The notes beneath the pieces were generated by a model. The model saw nothing but the letters and a program-made list of their open reading frames with translations. It had not been told where the DNA came from and made no database searches. Below, piece by piece: positions 1 through 8,870 of a stretch of DNA of 64,000 nucleotides. Each line of letters opens with the position of its first letter. Position 1 is the first letter of the stretch. The position numbers and the translations under genes are program-made. This DNA is from Pseudoalteromonas luteoviolacea H33-S (lineage in GTDB: Bacteria > Pseudomonadota > Gammaproteobacteria > Enterobacterales > Alteromonadaceae): contig NZ_AUXY01000035.1 in assembly GCF_001625695.1 (NCBI RefSeq), forward strand, positions 62,001-126,000. Reading direction: 5' to 3'.

Positions 1-940
1 TCGAACGGCCGTATTCATTGCCCGGGAATGGGTTGAATGGGATCAAGTTAATTTTCGACGGTGTACCCTTCAATACTTGCACCAGCTCGTGTGCATGATC
101 TGTGCTGTCATTCACACCTTGCAACATCACGTACTCAATAGTGACATCTTTGTTTGCTTTTGAACCATCGATATAACGACGACATGCCGCTAAAAACTCT
201 TCAATCGGGTATTTCTTGTTGATTGGAACTAACTCGTCGCGCAGTGGATTATTCGGCGCATGAAGAGAAATCGCTAAAGCAACATCAATTTTCTCTTTTA
301 AAATATCGAGTGCTGGTACTACCCCAGATGTACTTAGAGTAACTCGACGCTTAGACAAGCCAAACGCCCAGTCATCCATCATTAATTCCATCGCAGGCAC
401 AACATTATTGATGTTTAGCAGTGGCTCACCCATGCCCATCATTACAACGTTAGTAATGGGTCGCTTAGTGCTATCACCATCATGCAGACCAATGTCTGTT
501 GCGACACGCCATACCTGACCGATGATTTCAGATACCTTTAAATTACGGTTAAAGCCTTGCTGCGCAGTTGAGCAGAAAGTGCATTCAAGCGCACACCCAA
601 CCTGAGATGATACACATAAAGTGGCACGGTCTTTTTCTGGGATCCAAACAGTTTCAACTTCTTGACCACCTTCTAGGATCATCGCGTACTTAATCGTGCC
701 ATCACTTGCGACCTGCTTGACAGAAATCTCAGGTGCTTTGATTTCACATTGGCTCTGTAATTTAGCTCGTAACTTTTTATTGATATTGCTCATATCATCA
801 AAGTTATCGACCCCAAAATGATACATCCACTTCATCACCTGATCGGCGCGGAATGGCTTTTCGCCAAATGAAGCAAATAACTCGCGCATCCCCTCGCGGT
901 TTAAATCTAATAGGTTAATTTTTTTCTCAGTCGTGGCCAT
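1..940 (-). CDS. rlmN: RlmN, dual-specificity 23S rRNA/tRNA adenine-C2 methyltransferase (C-terminus cut by window edge)
   Basis: Radical-SAM enzyme that methylates A2503 of 23S rRNA and A37 of some tRNAs. About 313 residues are visible from the ATG at 940; the end lies beyond base 1. The methyl-carrying cysteine C109 is followed by the cluster-binding C116, C120 and C123 (CxxxCxxC in CALECTFC). The SAM-binding stretch [10 protein letters not shown] and the conserved LHAPNN and [10 protein letters not shown] stretches are also present. The second catalytic cysteine near the C-terminus would lie outside the window. It lies downstream of ndk on the same strand, the common ndk-rlmN order of Gammaproteobacteria, but a terminator separates the two. 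The identification is secure. Confidence 0.97.
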   Translation of the reverse strand, partial: MATTEKKINLLDLNREGMRELFASFGEKPFRADQVMKWMYHFGVDNFDDMSNINKKLRAKLQSQCEIKAPEISVKQVASDGTIKYAMILEGGQEVETVWIPEKDRATLCVSSQVGCALECTFCSTAQQGFNRNLKVSEIIGQVWRVATDIGLHDGDSTKRPITNVVMMGMGEPLLNINNVVPAMELMMDDWAFGLSKRRVTLSTSGVVPALDILKEKIDVALAISLHAPNNPLRDELVPINKKYPIEEFLAACRRYIDGSKANKDVTIEYVMLQGVNDSTDHAHELVQVLKGTPSKINLIPFNPFPGNEYGRS

Positions 941-1087
941 GAAACAACCTCAGTTCAGGTGACGGATTGAACAACATAAATAAAAGCGCGCAATTGTACA
1001 AAAATCAATCAAGCATCGCAATGATGTAATCGCTTTCAAAAACATCCCAATTGCTTTTCAAAACGATCAATACGTATTAAAGGGATT

Positions 1088-1112
1088 AAAAAAGGGCCCG
1101 AGAGCCCTTTTT
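1088..1112 (-). terminator. Rho-independent terminator after ndk
   Basis: GGGC/GCCC stem flanked by A5-6 on one side and T5 on the other, so it can work in both directions. It sits about 20 bases past the ndk stop and before rlmN, which suggests rlmN also has its own promoter. Confidence 0.8.
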
Positions 1113-1130
1113 CATCTGCTCAACTCGAAA

Positions 1131-1562
1131 TTAACGAGTACGTGGGCAGATTTCTTCATCGCTGAAGAAGTAAGCGATTTCGCGAGCAGCTGATTCAGTC
1201 GCGTCTGAACCGTGTACCGCGTTTTCGTCGATGCTGTCAGCGTAGTCAGCACGTAAAGTACCAGCTAGTGCTTCTGCTGGGTTAGTAGCACCCATGATTT
1301 CACGGTTCTTACGAACTGCGTCTTCACCTTCAAGAACCTGAACCATTACTGGACCAGAAGTCATGAACTCAACTAGTGCACCGAAGAAAGGACGCTCTTT
1401 GTGCTCTGCGTAGAAACCTTCAGCTTTCTCTTGAGAAAGGTGAACCATTTTAGAAGCAACGATCTTAAGACCAGCAGACTCGAAACGGTTGTAGATTGCA
1501 CCGATGTGGTTTTTAGCTACCGCATCAGGCTTAACGATTGAAAAAGTACGCTCTAAAGCCAT
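1131..1562 (-). CDS. ndk: Nucleoside diphosphate kinase
   Basis: Transfers the terminal phosphate between nucleoside triphosphates and diphosphates through a phosphohistidine, balancing cytoplasmic NTP/dNTP pools. The 143-residue length is the family norm. The N-terminal [12 protein letters not shown] motif and the active-site segment NAVHGSD place the catalytic histidine at H117. A GGAG ribosome site lies about 9 bases before the ATG at 1562. A terminator follows, then rlmN in the same direction. Nothing unusual was seen. Confidence 0.98.
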   Translation of the reverse strand: MALERTFSIVKPDAVAKNHIGAIYNRFESAGLKIVASKMVHLSQEKAEGFYAEHKERPFFGALVEFMTSGPVMVQVLEGEDAVRKNREIMGATNPAEALAGTLRADYADSIDENAVHGSDATESAAREIAYFFSDEEICPRTR

Positions 1563-1604
1563 CTTTTTAGCTCCAATAATAATTGTTGATATTTACGGGC
1601 GCGA

Positions 1605-1610
1605 ATTATA
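1605..1610 (-). promoter_or_regulatory. Probable -10 box for ndk
   Basis: On the minus strand this reads TATAAT, about 43 bases upstream of the ndk ATG. No good -35 hexamer is visible at 16-18 bases, so the call rests on the perfect -10 and its position. Confidence 0.35.
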
Positions 1611-1778
1611 CGCGCTTTAGACGTAAAAGCCCACACCCTTGTTAAAATACACTGTGTATTGCTCTGAATTAAACCTGATCTACGTCAAAATCCCCCTTGC
1701 CAATCTCACTTATACTGCGCCGCTTTTTAATTCCCCCAGCAGCTGGCTTGTACCCAGTTCAATGTATGAGGTCTAGAA

Positions 1779-3137
1779 ATGTTTGTACCAGAGCTACTAT
1801 CACCGGCAGGCAGTTTAAAGAATATGCGTTACGCTTTTGCGTATGGCGCAGATGCCGTTTACGCCGGACAGCCAAGATACAGTTTGCGTGTGCGCAACAA
1901 TGAATTTGATTTAGCGAACCTTGAGATCGGCATAAACGAAGCCCACCAGCAAAATAAAAAGCTCTATGTGGTGTCGAATATTGCACCGCACAATAGCAAG
2001 GTAAAAACCTATTTAAGAGATATAGAGCCTGTCATAGCAATGAAACCTGATGCATTGATCATGTCAGATCCAGGGTTAATCATGTTGGTTCGTGAAAAAT
2101 GGCCAGATATGCCCATTCACCTCTCAGTGCAAGCCAATGCTGTAAATTATGCCTCTGTACAGTTTTGGGCAAATCAAGGGATTGAACGTGTTATCTTATC
2201 TCGAGAACTCTCACTTGAAGAAATCGCTGAAATTCGTGCCTTGTGTCCACAAACAGAATTAGAGGTTTTTGTCCATGGTGCGCTGTGTATGGCGTACTCT
2301 GGCCGCTGTTTGCTCTCTGGTTATATTAACAAACGCGATCCAAACCAAGGGACTTGTACCAATGCCTGTCGCTGGAGCTATGATGTCAAACAAGGGCAAG
2401 AAACCGAATTAGGCGATGTCGTACATAAAGTTGACCCAAAAGCGGTGATCCCAACGCTTGGCGAAGGTCAACCAACCGATCAGGTGTTCATGTTAGAAGA
2501 GCAAGGCCGCCCAGGTGAATTTATGCCTGCATTTGAAGATGAACATGGCACTTACATCATGAATTCAAAAGATTTACGCGCAGTGCAATACGTGGATCAA
2601 TTGACCAAGATGGGCGTACACAGTTTAAAGATTGAAGGCAGAACGAAATCATTTTATTACGTTGCCAGAACAGCTCAAGTGTATCGCAAAGCGATTGATG
2701 ATGCCGTTGCAGGTAAGCCGTTTGACCCTATCCTGATGCGCACGTTAGAAAACCTTGCTCACCGAGGTTATACCGAAGGTTTCTTAAAACGTCATGCACA
2801 TCAGGATTATCAAAACTATGAATACGGTCACTCGATTTCTGACAAGCAGCAATTTGTCGGCGAAATCTTAGGCCGAAACAATAATGGCTTGGTCGACATT
2901 GATGTGAAAAACAAATTCTGTACCGGGCACAGCTTAGAGCTCATGACCCCACAAGGGAATATTGCTTTTAACTTAGAGCATATGGAAAACAAAAAAGGTG
3001 AAACCATCACCGATGCCAAAGGCTCTGGACATATAGTACAAATTCCATTGCCAGAAGACATCAACTTAGACCATGCTATTTTAATGCGTAATTTGGGCAC
3101 CGACGAAGACACGCGCAATCCATTTAAAAAGGCATAA
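1779..3137 (+). CDS. trhP: TrhP (YegQ), U32-family tRNA hydroxylation protein
   Basis: Member of the peptidase U32 family. In E. coli TrhP is needed for prephenate-dependent formation of 5-hydroxyuridine at the tRNA wobble position, a precursor of cmo5U. The N-terminus (PELLSPAGSLKNMRYAFAYG) and the cysteine-rich centre (HGALCMAYSGRC, then GTCTNACRW) are typical, as is the 452-residue length. The cysteines fit an iron-sulfur or redox site. The ferredoxin gene yfhL begins 2 bases after the stop, so the two are surely co-transcribed. The pairing suggests, but does not prove, that the ferredoxin serves TrhP. Confidence 0.92.
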   Translation: MFVPELLSPAGSLKNMRYAFAYGADAVYAGQPRYSLRVRNNEFDLANLEIGINEAHQQNKKLYVVSNIAPHNSKVKTYLRDIEPVIAMKPDALIMSDPGLIMLVREKWPDMPIHLSVQANAVNYASVQFWANQGIERVILSRELSLEEIAEIRALCPQTELEVFVHGALCMAYSGRCLLSGYINKRDPNQGTCTNACRWSYDVKQGQETELGDVVHKVDPKAVIPTLGEGQPTDQVFMLEEQGRPGEFMPAFEDEHGTYIMNSKDLRAVQYVDQLTKMGVHSLKIEGRTKSFYYVARTAQVYRKAIDDAVAGKPFDPILMRTLENLAHRGYTEGFLKRHAHQDYQNYEYGHSISDKQQFVGEILGRNNNGLVDIDVKNKFCTGHSLELMTPQGNIAFNLEHMENKKGETITDAKGSGHIVQIPLPEDINLDHAILMRNLGTDEDTRNPFKKA

Positions 3138-3139
3138 AT

Positions 3140-3397
3140 ATGGCGCTGCTCATTACCAGCAAATGCATCAACTGTGATATGTGCGACCCTGAATGTCCAA
3201 ACCAAGCAATTTACATGGGCAGTAAAGTTTATGAAATTGACCCTGATAAATGTACAGAGTGTGTAGGTCACTATGATCAGCCCACATGTGTCAGCGTATG
3301 TCCAATAGATTGCATTAAGCCAGACCCAAATCACTTGGAAAGCCTTGATACCTTGGCAGACAAGTACCTTCGTCTAACCGGTCAATTAGACCAGTAA
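3140..3397 (+). CDS. yfhL: YfhL-family 2[4Fe-4S] ferredoxin
   Basis: 85-residue bacterial ferredoxin. First cluster motif at C9, C12, C15, C19; second motif at C38, C41, C50, C54 with the insertion between C41 and C50 typical of the YfhL/Allochromatium type, whose clusters have very low potentials. It starts 2 bases after trhP and ends in a hairpin, giving a two-gene operon. An electron-transfer role in tRNA wobble hydroxylation is an inference from that arrangement. Confidence 0.93.
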   Translation: MALLITSKCINCDMCDPECPNQAIYMGSKVYEIDPDKCTECVGHYDQPTCVSVCPIDCIKPDPNHLESLDTLADKYLRLTGQLDQ

Positions 3398-3409
3398 TCT
3401 ACCTATTGG

Positions 3410-3437
3410 CAAACACCATTATTTCAGATGGTGTTTG
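3410..3437 (+). terminator. Hairpin after trhP-yfhL
   Basis: Perfect 10-bp stem CAAACACCAT/ATGGTGTTTG with an 8-base loop, 13 bases past the yfhL stop. There is no strong T-tract after it, so termination efficiency is uncertain. Confidence 0.6.
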
Positions 3438-3601
3438 TCCATTGCGTCATGCCATTATTGCGACATTCTTCATTATCCTCTCTATTTGTACTTTTTATTA
3501 TACAAACCCCCTTGTTTAGTGCTTAAGCTCTTATTTTACAATTTTGTTACTTCTCGATATACACATAAAAGCAGTACAAAAAACAATCAAGAGGATACAA
3601 C

Positions 3602-4753
3602 ATGAAATCACCTATTAATAAAATGGCCGCAGTACTACCTGCACTCATATTCACCTCCATAACAGCCCATGCCGAGGGACAGCACCTTGATATCACGCCC
3701 TTCAATTTTAACCCACAAACATTACAACAACTGAGCATAAACCCACTTATTCAAGTAGATGAAACACAATTTATTTTTACCAATGAATTATTAAATGAAG
3801 ACTGGAGCGCTTTTCTTTACAGCGAAGCGCCGCATCTACTTGAACACCAAGACGCACTGCTACATTGGGCTGGATACACCAGCATCAACCCCAAGCTACT
3901 ACTCGCCCTCATGGAGCATGCAAGTCAGCTCATCAGTGCACCAAGTCAAAAATCTTTATTGAAACCATTCGCAAATTGGTCTGAAAAAACCGGGTTCTCA
4001 CAACAGCTCAAAGATGTGGCATTGCAACTGAACCAGCGTTTCTATGCGTTTGAGGAACATGCAGCTCATCACAGTGCAATCAAAAGTAACGCGGCCACAG
4101 TTGCACTTTCAAGCTTGTTAGGTAGTCCACAAGCACTGGCATCATTTGCATCTCAATATAAATTGTTAGTGTCAAAAGATTTATTCTCACCCAAAGAAAC
4201 ACGCTTCACACCAAAGAGCAATATACCCAGCAATGGCTTTTCAATGAATTTGCCTTGGCCTTCAGGTTATACCTGGACCAGTGGAGGAGCACATTCACAT
4301 ACAGGCTCTGGTTATCCTTATTCATCATTAGATTTTAACAATGGGTCTGGTGGGTGGGGCTCCAATACCCCTTGGGTGCAAGCTTCCCACGAAGGAAGAG
4401 TCACTCGCTATTCAGCATGTAATATCCGAGTCACGCATCCAAGTGGATACGCGACTCAGTATTACCACATGGATAATTTACAATACAGCTCAGGTGATTA
4501 TGTCTCTGCAGGTGCTTGGCTTGGACGCTATGCCAACAACCGAAATATGGCACTTTGCCAAGGCGGTCAATCTAGCGGCCCACATGTACACTTCTCTTTG
4601 CTGTACAACGGCCGTTTTGTGTCGTTACATAACACTTATATCAGTGGTTACCGCATTGATGTTGGCAATTATAATTATGATAGCAATTGCTATCGCTTTT
4701 ACTTTGAGAAAAATGGCTATAAGACTTGCGCTTGGTCTGGGTTATACCATTAA
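3602..4753 (+). CDS. Secreted LasA/pseudoalterin-like M23 metalloendopeptidase precursor
   Basis: Zinc endopeptidase of the beta-lytic M23 family. Relatives (Pseudomonas LasA, Pseudoalteromonas pseudoalterin) cut glycine-rich bonds in peptidoglycan cross-bridges and elastin. It has a signal peptide (about residues 1-24), a propeptide to about residue 208, and a mature domain of about 175 residues. Zinc ligands match LasA: H231 and D244 in the AHSHTGSGYPYSSLD segment, plus the HVH motif of GPHVHFSLLYNG. The YYHMD histidine is also conserved. C-terminal cysteines could form the LasA-type disulfides. It is a single gene ending in a hairpin. A role in lysing Gram-positive competitors or digesting protein is inferred. 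Confidence 0.93.
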   Translation: MKSPINKMAAVLPALIFTSITAHAEGQHLDITPFNFNPQTLQQLSINPLIQVDETQFIFTNELLNEDWSAFLYSEAPHLLEHQDALLHWAGYTSINPKLLLALMEHASQLISAPSQKSLLKPFANWSEKTGFSQQLKDVALQLNQRFYAFEEHAAHHSAIKSNAATVALSSLLGSPQALASFASQYKLLVSKDLFSPKETRFTPKSNIPSNGFSMNLPWPSGYTWTSGGAHSHTGSGYPYSSLDFNNGSGGWGSNTPWVQASHEGRVTRYSACNIRVTHPSGYATQYYHMDNLQYSSGDYVSAGAWLGRYANNRNMALCQGGQSSGPHVHFSLLYNGRFVSLHNTYISGYRIDVGNYNYDSNCYRFYFEKNGYKTCAWSGLYH

Positions 4754-4777
4754 ATTTTACAATAACAAATGACGCAA

Positions 4778-4799
4778 AAGGTCGTTTTTCAGCGACCTT
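4778..4799 (+). terminator. Terminator after the M23 peptidase gene
   Basis: AAGGTCG/CGACCTT stem around TTTTTCAG, followed by a T-rich stretch, about 25 bases past the stop. Confidence 0.6.
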
Positions 4800-4978
4800 A
4801 TTATCATTTTATACTCGTTATCCTGTCAAAAACACTGCGTTACCTCACACTTTTGTATAACCATACTTTATAATTAATTTGTGATACTATTAAAATAAAT
4901 TGAAAATTAAAGCTAAACTTATTGTGAAAAATATGTATATTTAAAAGTAATGGGAACAACGAGAGGTCGTCTCAAAAT

Positions 4979-5695
4979 ATGAAAGCGATTGAAACTAGCA
5001 ACAAGGAAGTTAGTCTATTTGTTTTAACTCACAACAAAACCGATACACAAGATTTTGAATTCATCCGGTTTGTAAAAATACTCGAAGCCACTAGTAGCCA
5101 AATAAAAATAGATACACGCTTACCCGACCACACATTACGTGATCAATTTGACTTATATTTAGTTGATATCAGCCATCGCGAATGTCAAGACTTACTCAGT
5201 GCAGAAGTGAGTGCACTGGCATCACAACAAAATGTTTTACTATTTAACGCACAAGCCAATCTGGTTAACGAGCAGACAGCACTGCTGGCACGCATCAAGG
5301 GCGTCATTTACCAAAGTACCTCTGCGGAAAATATTTTTAAAGGGATCCAAAGAGTACTAAATGGTGAGCTGTGGTTTTGTCGCACCTCTATCTCACAGGC
5401 ATTTAACGAACTTATCCAGCAGCTCCCAAATATACCTCGCTCTACTTCACTCGACGTTCAAGACACTGAATTAGACCTGCTTACCGCCAGAGAGAAGTCA
5501 GTTATCAAGTTATTGGCGAGCGGCGCGAAAAACGATGATATCGCAGACTCACTTAACATCAGCAGTCATACCGTAAAAACGCATATTTACAGTGCCTTTA
5601 AAAAGACTAACTCAAGAAACCGCATTGAGTTAGCCAATTGGGCACAAAAACACATTCCGCTTAACTCTGTACCAGCATCGACACAGCGTCATTAG
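4979..5695 (+). CDS. CsgD-like LuxR-type regulator of curli
   Basis: 238-residue DNA-binding regulator. Residues 1-150 form a receiver-like domain without an obvious full phosphorylation motif. Residues 165-230 are a LuxR helix-turn-helix (LTAREKSVIKLLASGAKNDD, then ISSHTVKTHIYSAFKKT). E. coli CsgD (216 residues) has the same build and activates the curlin promoter. Here the gene faces the curli operon and its last 35 bases overlap the 3' end of csgG, unlike E. coli where csgD leads csgDEFG. Control of the adjacent curlin operon is inferred from position and domain type. Confidence 0.8.
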   Translation: MKAIETSNKEVSLFVLTHNKTDTQDFEFIRFVKILEATSSQIKIDTRLPDHTLRDQFDLYLVDISHRECQDLLSAEVSALASQQNVLLFNAQANLVNEQTALLARIKGVIYQSTSAENIFKGIQRVLNGELWFCRTSISQAFNELIQQLPNIPRSTSLDVQDTELDLLTAREKSVIKLLASGAKNDDIADSLNISSHTVKTHIYSAFKKTNSRNRIELANWAQKHIPLNSVPASTQRH

Positions 5696-6491
5696 AATTG
5701 GTATTTTGGGTTGCAATGTGTTCTTTTGCAGCCCATACACCGCGTTCAATGCCTTGCTCAACTATCATAGTCAGTGCTTTCTCGATTGCTTGGGTAACAC
5801 AGATGTGCATTGGTTCATTTTCACTAAACCCAGCTTCTGCTTCGGCTAAACGTTTATAACTAACATAACGGAAAAAACCAGCACGCATTTCCATCGACAG
5901 CACGGTTTTAGTGGTTGCCACCGATAGCAGTACTTGCCCTGTACGCACATCAACCGCGCGCATATAAATGGAGATAACATCTTCTCGATAAAGTTCTGAC
6001 GCGCCAATCCCAAAATACTCCATGCCTAAACCGCCGGTTTTCACATTAGAGTCATAACTGATGATCCCGCCCTCAAAAATAATTTTCGCCATGGTCAGAG
6101 GAGGCAAGCTCGCTGCTTTTTTTTGCTCATCTGTCATCGCAGCCCGGGTGATTTTGCGCTCAGTTAATAGATTTTGTAAGCCTTCACGCTCCACAGGAAT
6201 AAACCATTGTGTTTCATGTAACGCTTGCATCAAAATTGAGTTTGCCCCTTGGGTCACCGCCGTGGAGAATGAACTCACATTGTCTTTTGGTTTATACTGA
6301 CCGGTTTGGTCGCGAAATGAATAAACGGCAACGGGAATTTTGCCAATCGGCTCCGGCAAAGCCTTTAACGAGGCAAATTCATGGCTTTTTTCCAATGGCT
6401 TAGGCAAGCTTTGCGCTGGGGGTAAAACGGCTCCCAAACTACTACAGCCACTGAGTAAAACTAAACAAAACATTGTCACTACTTTATACAT
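5661..6491 (-). CDS. csgG: CsgG, curli secretion channel lipoprotein
   Basis: Outer-membrane lipoprotein that forms the nonameric channel for curli subunits. The 276 residues match the family. The signal ends in the lipobox LLSGC, acylated at the cysteine, and the conserved start of the mature part (PVAVYSFRDQTGQYK) and the QWFIPVEREGLQNLL segment are clear. Its ATG shares one base with the csgF stop (TAATG), indicating coupled translation. Last gene of curlin-csgE-csgF-csgG; its 3' end overlaps the convergent regulator by 35 bases, so the two transcripts are complementary there. Confidence 0.95.
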   Translation of the reverse strand: MYKVVTMFCLVLLSGCSSLGAVLPPAQSLPKPLEKSHEFASLKALPEPIGKIPVAVYSFRDQTGQYKPKDNVSSFSTAVTQGANSILMQALHETQWFIPVEREGLQNLLTERKITRAAMTDEQKKAASLPPLTMAKIIFEGGIISYDSNVKTGGLGMEYFGIGASELYREDVISIYMRAVDVRTGQVLLSVATTKTVLSMEMRAGFFRYVSYKRLAEAEAGFSENEPMHICVTQAIEKALTMIVEQGIERGVWAAKEHIATQNTNSNDAVSMLVQS

Positions 6492-6913
6492 TAGCCAAAC
6501 CTCGGCACTTCAATGATTGTGGTATCTCCATTATCAATGTGTTTGATCTGCACGGTGATCGAGTCAGGAGTGCTGGTGATGACCTGTATTTCGTAATCAC
6601 CGCTAGTAAATGTCGAGTCTTCGTTAAAAATGCTATCTTCAACATCATCGCCAAACGCCATATCAGAAATTTCTCTGACCATACGATTGAGATAAGTGCG
6701 CTCTAATGACTCTTGAAAACGCTCACCATATGACTTTTCTATAATTGGCGCGCGATGTTTATTTTGAGCATTGGCTTTGTTAAGCAACATACTGGCATTG
6801 AGCGGATTACCGCCAAAGGACGGGTTAATTGGTTTATAAACTATTTCAGTTGCTGACACACTCAACGTGAAAAAAGATAAAGAGGCTAATATTATTGTTT
6901 TCATTTTTACCAT
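6491..6913 (-). CDS. csgF: CsgF, curli assembly factor
   Basis: Small secreted factor that binds the CsgG pore at the outer surface and promotes nucleation of curli fibres. 140 residues with a signal peptide to about residue 21 (cut near SVSA/TEIVY). The diagnostic motif INPSFGGNPLN, which in E. coli plugs into the CsgG channel, follows at once. It overlaps the csgE end by 7 bases and csgG by one. A second in-frame ATG at 6904 gives MKTIILAS and cannot be excluded as the start. Confidence 0.92.
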   Translation of the reverse strand: MVKMKTIILASLSFFTLSVSATEIVYKPINPSFGGNPLNASMLLNKANAQNKHRAPIIEKSYGERFQESLERTYLNRMVREISDMAFGDDVEDSIFNEDSTFTSGDYEIQVITSTPDSITVQIKHIDNGDTTIIEVPRFG

Positions 6914-7305
6914 CCACTTTCAGCTAAATCAGGGGATCTTTGTTGATGTTGCGCACTGGCCATTGCATCCATGACCGCAAATAAAGCCGCTTCAACACGT
7001 TCATCTAGAGATCCGCCTCGTCGTCCCATCGCCGTGCTGTAAACTAAATGACGATTCATGCGCACATCTAATCGCGTACCAGCGCGCGGCAGGACAGTTT
7101 CTTTTATGGTTATATTGACACCAGAAGTATTAGGCACCTCTCGCCAGAGTTGAGAGAAATCATAATAAAATTGATAACCAAAGCGACTAATGCTTTGGTC
7201 CATAACAAGACCACCTAATTCAACTTCTTCATGGTGTTTAGAGGGCTTCGCAAAAGAGGGATAGCTTTGCCCCAAAAGTATCAAAATACAAAATGCGTAC
7301 TTCAT
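6907..7305 (-). CDS. csgE: CsgE, curli export chaperone/adaptor
   Basis: Periplasmic adaptor that caps CsgG and guides curlin subunits to the pore. 132 residues with an N-terminal signal (MKYAFCILILLGQSYPSFA). The characteristic LVMDQSISRFGYQFYYDFS segment and the TIKETVLPRAGTRLDV segment are present. It follows the curlin gene across a strong GC hairpin (7313-7330) and overlaps csgF, so csgEFG form one translational unit. Confidence 0.92.
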   Translation of the reverse strand: MKYAFCILILLGQSYPSFAKPSKHHEEVELGGLVMDQSISRFGYQFYYDFSQLWREVPNTSGVNITIKETVLPRAGTRLDVRMNRHLVYSTAMGRRGGSLDERVEAALFAVMDAMASAQHQQRSPDLAESGW

Positions 7306-7312
7306 AGTAATA

Positions 7313-7330
7313 AGGGGGGCAAAGCCCCCT
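7313..7330 (-). other. Intercistronic GC hairpin between curlin gene and csgE
   Basis: GGGGGC, three-base loop, GCCCCC: a very stable hairpin lying entirely in the 32-base gap between the curlin stop and the csgE ATG. It lacks a good T-tract on the minus strand (CTTATTACT follows), so it may stabilise the curlin part of the message or stop only some transcripts. Confidence 0.65.
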
Positions 7331-7337
7331 CCTGTAA

Positions 7338-8870
7338 TTACTGCTGTGTAATCGTTGCGACGTTATTGTCACCAATTTGCGTGATACGCAAAGTTTGTGC
7401 ATTACCTGCCACACCACCTTCAACAAGGTTACCATTACCCGTTTGACTGATAGACACGATATTGTCATTACCCGCGACAACAAAGCCGCCAGACTCGATG
7501 CCTGCAACAAAGTTATTATTACCATCTTGTGCCAAGTCAATAGAGTTGTTGCTGCCTTCAAGTAATAAATCAATGACGTTCAGCTCACCCGCTTGCGCAA
7601 TATCAAGCTGATTATCTGAACTTGCCACCACATAACCCATAGTAACAGCTGCACTATTACCAAGATCAGACTGTACTACTGTGATGTCGTTGTTGTTAGA
7701 CTCAATACTTGGATCTGGCTCTGACGACTGCAATAAAAACTCATTTTGGCTACCGTTTTGTACGAGATCCACATCGTTGTCATCGCCATTAAACAAGGCA
7801 ATGTGTGCATCGTTAGTATCGCCTAACTGTGTCGTTGAAATTTCATTGTTATCACCCACAAGGCCAACATACAAAGCATTTGAACCCAGCGCTTGCGCTG
7901 AAGCTTGTTGCATACTGATCACGGTGTTGTCATTACCTTGAATATCCACCGCAGCTGAAGATTCATCACCTTTTTGCGTCACGGTGACATCATTGTCACT
8001 GCCTTGAAACAAGCCACTGTCAAACTCAATTTTGCTGCCTTCTTGGTCCACTTTTAAGTCATTATCGCTACCGATGATACCAGCGATATTAACAGCATTG
8101 TCATCACCTTCACTGAGTTCAAGCTCAATATCATTATCATCGCCATTGATTTGTAAAATAGACACGCGGTGGTCGTCGCCAACTTGTGTCACTTCAATGT
8201 CATTGTCATTACCAACAACTGCTTCGACTTCAACTTTACTGAACGTGCCAATTTGGTCAATCGTAAAGGCGTTCTGATCGCCTGTTACATTGTTTAAGTG
8301 GACTTCATGCCACTCGCCTGACTGTGTGCTCGTAACCGTATTTTGGTTACCTTGCATGTTTTTATTGTACATCCAGTGACCGCCCGTGCTCTGTGATACA
8401 CGCACATCATTTTCATCACCGTTGATGACATTCTCAACTTCGTTATTAATACCTAAGTAGCCTTGACCACTTTGTGCTACTGCAAGCTGGTTACTGTTAC
8501 CTGTGATCACGGCTTCAGCACCGTGCGAGTCGCCTTCTTGCGCGTAACTTTGAATGTTGCTATCACCCGTTGTGGTCACCAAAATCGCATGGCTGGTGCC
8601 TGTTTGGTTCGTAGTCGTCTCATTGAAGCTGCCAGTTGTTGTGACATTCGCAAGGTTACTTGTACCTTCTTGAAAGCTCACGAGTGTATTACCACCGACA
8701 GACGCATTTTGTGTCACTGTCAGCGAGTTACCTGTTGTTGTACCTCTTTCAAGTTGGCTTAAAGTAGAGGTAGCTTGTGTTTTATTCGTCTCTTCTATCG
8801 TTTGCGCAGCAACCGATTGGGTAAATGCCAAAGCAAGCGCACAACTAATTAATGATTTAGAAAACTTCAC
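7338..8870 (-). CDS. Large curlin-repeat protein (CsgA/CsgB-like amyloid subunit)
   Basis: Secreted curli-type amyloid subunit. Signal peptide to about residue 22 (LAFTQSVAAQ). The remaining 488 residues are about 20 imperfect 22-26-residue repeats built on GDxNxxxxxQxG, for example GSDNDVTVTQKG and GDNNEISTTQLG. Each is expected to form one strand-turn-strand rung. E. coli CsgA has five repeats in 151 residues, so this is roughly four times longer. It is strongly acidic (many ND and DD pairs). The start is GTG at 8870, fixed by AAGGAG six bases upstream. It leads the csgEFG operon. No separate second curlin gene is visible in the window. Confidence 0.9.
   Translation of the reverse strand: MKFSKSLISCALALAFTQSVAAQTIEETNKTQATSTLSQLERGTTTGNSLTVTQNASVGGNTLVSFQEGTSNLANVTTTGSFNETTTNQTGTSHAILVTTTGDSNIQSYAQEGDSHGAEAVITGNSNQLAVAQSGQGYLGINNEVENVINGDENDVRVSQSTGGHWMYNKNMQGNQNTVTSTQSGEWHEVHLNNVTGDQNAFTIDQIGTFSKVEVEAVVGNDNDIEVTQVGDDHRVSILQINGDDNDIELELSEGDDNAVNIAGIIGSDNDLKVDQEGSKIEFDSGLFQGSDNDVTVTQKGDESSAAVDIQGNDNTVISMQQASAQALGSNALYVGLVGDNNEISTTQLGDTNDAHIALFNGDDNDVDLVQNGSQNEFLLQSSEPDPSIESNNNDITVVQSDLGNSAAVTMGYVVASSDNQLDIAQAGELNVIDLLLEGSNNSIDLAQDGNNNFVAGIESGGFVVAGNDNIVSISQTGNGNLVEGGVAGNAQTLRITQIGDNNVATITQQ

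Noticed and set aside
2828..3334. 168-codon minus-strand frame opposite trhP and yfhL
   Set aside because: Overlaps two well-supported genes on the other strand and has no family likeness.
8463..8762. Plus-strand frames opposite the curlin gene
   Set aside because: Shadows created by the repeated codon pattern of the curlin gene; no start signals.
7338..8870. Periodic repeats as a possible CRISPR or satellite array
   Set aside because: The period is in the protein (22-26 residues) with varied nucleotides; it is a curlin repeat gene.
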